Shown here piece after piece: positions 32,150-34,186 of a stretch of 34,186 bases of DNA. Source of the stretch: Accumulibacter sp. (GTDB lineage Bacteria > Pseudomonadota > Gammaproteobacteria > Burkholderiales > Rhodocyclaceae); contig NZ_JAEUOL010000290.1 of NCBI RefSeq assembly GCF_016789985.1, positions 1 to 34,186 of the forward strand, written 5' to 3'. Under the pieces are notes generated by a model. It had not been told where the DNA came from. It searched no databases and worked only from the letters and a program-made list of their open reading frames with translations. Numbering within the stretch: position 1 is the first letter of the stretch; every line of letters begins with the position of its first letter. The position numbers and the translations under genes were made by a program.

Positions 32150-33796
32150 ATGAGTTATCAAGTCCTGGCGCGCAAGTGGCGCCCGCGAACGTTTGCCAGC
32201 CTGGTCGGCCAGGAACACGTTGTCCGGGCCTTGACGCATGCCCTGACCGCACAACGCCTGCACCACGCTTACCTGTTCACCGGTACGCGCGGGGTTGGCA
32301 AGACGACGCTGGCGCGAATCCTGGCCAAGGCCCTGAACTGTGAAACCGGCGTCAGTGCTATTCCCTGCGGCACTTGTTCGTCCTGCCAGGAAATCGATGC
32401 CGGGCGTTTTGTCGATCTTCTTGAGGTCGATGCGGCGACTAATACCAAGGTCGACGAGATGCGGCAACTCCTGGAGAACGCGGTCTATGCTCCGACCCGT
32501 GGTCGTTTCAAGGTCTATGTGATCGACGAAGTGCACATGCTTTCCACTTCGGCTTTCAACGCCATGCTGAAGACTCTTGAGGAGCCCCCTGAGCACGTCA
32601 AGTTCATTCTCGCCACGACCGATCCTCAGAAAATCCCGGTTACGGTGCTTTCGCGCTGTCTGCAGTTCAATCTCAAACAGATGACGCAGGCGCTGATCGC
32701 CAAGCATCTCAAACACATTCTCGAAGTCGAAGCAATCAGTGCCGAGGCCGGCGCGCTGCCCCTGCTGGCCCGCTCGGCAGGTGGCAGCATGCGTGATGCT
32801 CTGTCCCTGCTCGATCAGGCCATCGCGCATGGCGCGGGTAGCATTGAAGAAGCGCAAGTGCGCGAAATGCTGGGTACGGTCGATCTCGATCACCTGTTTG
32901 CAATTCTGGACGCCCTGCTTGCCGGGGATGCGGCGGCCATGCTGCAGGTAGCCAATGACATGGCGCTGCGCAGCCTGTCGTTCGATGCGGCCTTGCAGGA
33001 AATGGCCAGCCTGTTTACCCGGCTGCAAATCGCACAGCTTGCTCCGCAGGCGGTTGCCGAAGATCTGCCCGAGCGTGCCTCTCTGCTGGAAATCGCCGCG
33101 CACATGGATCCGGAGTTTGTCCAGTTGGCCTATCAGATTGCTGTGACCGGGCGCCATGAACTGCCTCTTGCACCGGATGAACTTACTGGGTTCACCATGA
33201 CCCTGTTGCGGCTATACGCTTTTCGTCCGCTGACAGAGAACGAAGCCGGTGGTCGGCCCGGGTCGCCCATCGTCGGTGTCGGAAGCCCGTTGGTCACGAC
33301 CGGCTCGACGCCGAAGCGCCCGACCTTGGCGCCTGCCGAGCCGGGCAGGACCAGTCCCGTACCCAATCAGCCGGCGGTTGAGCTGGTCTCGGCAGGCGAG
33401 AGGAAACCGCCAGCCGTGGCAGACCCCGACTGGGGTACCATGCTGGCCGCGCTTAAAGTGAGTGGCATGGCGCGCGAGCTTGCCCAGCACTGCGAGTTGC
33501 GCGACCTGGCAAGCAACCGGATGGTCCTGCGGCTTGCTCCGCGGCACCGGCACCTGCTGATGAAACCGGCGCAGGACAAGTTGCAGCAATCCATTACCGA
33601 GCATCTCGGGCGCCGTTTGCAGCTGGCCATCGAGGTCGAAGAGGGCACGGGAGATACCCCGGCCGCAGCAGCGCAGCGTGACCGGCGAGAGCGCCTGGAT
33701 CGCGCAATCGCATCGGTCGAACAGGATGGTCTGGTGCGGGAGATCATCGAAATGTTCGACGCCACCCTGATCGAATCGTCCATCAAACCCGTTTAG
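32150..33796 (+). CDS. dnaX: DNA polymerase III subunits gamma/tau
   Basis: DnaX is the ATPase of the clamp loader that places DnaN on DNA; tau also links polymerase and helicase. The opening [21 protein letters not shown], Walker [10 protein letters not shown] (45-53) and zinc-binding [16 protein letters not shown] define it. Further blocks are the DEVHML Walker [20 protein letters not shown] and the SRC sensor. A proline-rich linker (about 360-420) leads to a C-terminal tau domain. At 548 residues it is somewhat shorter than E. coli tau (643). No A-rich slippery heptamer like that of E. coli is seen, so a separate gamma form is not predicted by that route. It is followed by ybaB and recR. 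Confidence 0.96.
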   Translation: MSYQVLARKWRPRTFASLVGQEHVVRALTHALTAQRLHHAYLFTGTRGVGKTTLARILAKALNCETGVSAIPCGTCSSCQEIDAGRFVDLLEVDAATNTKVDEMRQLLENAVYAPTRGRFKVYVIDEVHMLSTSAFNAMLKTLEEPPEHVKFILATTDPQKIPVTVLSRCLQFNLKQMTQALIAKHLKHILEVEAISAEAGALPLLARSAGGSMRDALSLLDQAIAHGAGSIEEAQVREMLGTVDLDHLFAILDALLAGDAAAMLQVANDMALRSLSFDAALQEMASLFTRLQIAQLAPQAVAEDLPERASLLEIAAHMDPEFVQLAYQIAVTGRHELPLAPDELTGFTMTLLRLYAFRPLTENEAGGRPGSPIVGVGSPLVTTGSTPKRPTLAPAEPGRTSPVPNQPAVELVSAGERKPPAVADPDWGTMLAALKVSGMARELAQHCELRDLASNRMVLRLAPRHRHLLMKPAQDKLQQSITEHLGRRLQLAIEVEEGTGDTPAAAAQRDRRERLDRAIASVEQDGLVREIIEMFDATLIESSIKPV

Positions 33797-33816
33797 TTCA
33801 AGTCGAGGCAAGCAAG

Positions 33817-34140
33817 ATGATGAAAGGCGGAATCGCCGGCCTGATGAAACAGGCTCAGCAAATGCAGGAAAACATGAAGAAGGCGCAGGAGCAGCTTGCG
33901 CAGCTCGAGGTCGAGGGGCAATCGGGCGCGGGCATGGTCAAGGTCTTGATGACCTGCGCACACAGCGTGCGGCGAGTGACGATCGACCCTGCCGTAATGG
34001 ACGATCGGGAGATGCTCGAGGATCTGATTGCGGCGGCGCTTAATGACGCCATGCGACGTGCCGAGGAAGCATCACAGGAGCGGATGGCCGGATTTTCCGC
34101 CGGGTTGAATCTGCCACCCGGATTCAAGATGCCCTTCTGA
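33817..34140 (+). CDS. ybaB: Nucleoid-associated protein YbaB/EbfC
   Basis: This small DNA-binding protein of the YbaB/EbfC family forms dimers shaped like tweezers and is associated with the nucleoid. The 107-residue sequence has the family opening [27 protein letters not shown] (an amphipathic helix), the core [27 protein letters not shown] and the ending [12 protein letters not shown]. It lies between dnaX and recR, the conserved order, and its TGA overlaps the recR start (ATGA pattern). Confidence 0.95.
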   Translation: MMKGGIAGLMKQAQQMQENMKKAQEQLAQLEVEGQSGAGMVKVLMTCAHSVRRVTIDPAVMDDREMLEDLIAAALNDAMRRAEEASQERMAGFSAGLNLPPGFKMPF

Positions 34141-34186
34141 TGACGACTCCGTCAAGCCTCGAGTCGCTGATCGAGGCGCTGCGCTG
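34140..34186 (+). CDS. recR: Recombination protein RecR, N-terminus (partial)
   Basis: The frame starts at ATG 34140, overlapping the ybaB stop, and reads [15 protein letters not shown] to the window edge. This matches the beginning of RecR, the recombination mediator that acts with RecO and RecF at gaps. Position after dnaX-ybaB supports the call; the zinc finger and Toprim domains are outside the window. Confidence 0.85.
   Translation, partial: MTTPSSLESLIEALR

Overview
The window is a contiguous piece of a GC-rich betaproteobacterial chromosome spanning the replication-origin neighbourhood. The gene set and protein sequences look like Rhodocyclales. An Accumulibacter-like organism is my guess from general protein style; no database search was possible. 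The core markers are rpmH-rnpA-yidD-yidC-mnmE (minus strand) diverging from dnaA-dnaN-gyrB (plus strand). Almost everything here is chromosomal housekeeping, and mobile DNA is confined to the left edge.

Layout. 1-1093: an accessory scar. The 3' end of an IS256-family transposase abuts a type III-like DNA methyltransferase gene truncated from its 3' side, followed by a decayed hypothetical fragment. 1094-4892: the minus-strand operon rpmH-rnpA-yidD-yidC-mnmE for ribosome, RNase P, membrane insertion and tRNA modification, with a strong promoter. 4893-5208: origin-proximal regulatory DNA with a perfect DnaA box between divergent promoters and two tiny ORFs leading into dnaA. 5209-10468: dnaA, dnaN and gyrB, with a DnaA-box-like cluster plus an AT-rich stretch between dnaA and dnaN. 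10552-12241: pyrF and a WaaP-like kinase-fold gene. 12376-12552: tRNA-Ala(GGC) and tRNA-Glu(TTC) under a near-consensus promoter. 12772-14881: TPP riboswitch and thiC. 14980-16063: cell-wall amidase and a DUF1840 gene. 16254-20202: an RsuA-type pseudouridine synthase, oxyR, an mscS-type channel and a ClsB-type cardiolipin synthase. 20184-22863: gluQ, argB and a HAD-family pyrimidine 5'-nucleotidase. 22876-27577: a very large six-PAS GGDEF-EAL protein and an acyltransferase. 27561-30234: hemB, an apparent plus-strand small RNA, engB and a cytochrome c4-like dihaem protein. 30361-31602: a CBS-domain protein and a histidine phosphatase. 31932-34186: the 4.5S SRP RNA, dnaX, ybaB/ebfC and the first codons of recR.

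Functional ties. Replication start, clamp, clamp loader and supercoiling are represented by dnaA/dnaN/dnaX/gyrB, and recombination repair by recR. Protein export and membrane insertion are represented by yidC/yidD/ffs. Haem synthesis (hemB) lies near a dihaem cytochrome. oxyR, with both redox cysteines at positions 199 and 208, gives peroxide sensing.

The most unusual signals are these. (1) An orphan plus-strand intrinsic terminator next to engB, preceded by two perfect hairpins whose loops carry anti-Shine-Dalgarno-like C/U-rich sequence: a strong candidate regulatory RNA at the position Spot 42 and ErsA occupy in gammaproteobacteria. (2) A HAD nucleotidase whose catalytic motif lies upstream of any ATG/GTG/TTG, implying a CTG start. 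(3) Two tandem mini-ORFs ending in an ATGA overlap with dnaA. (4) A dnaX start sitting at the predicted +1, suggesting a leaderless transcript. (5) Three tandem near-equal PAS repeats in the c-di-GMP protein.
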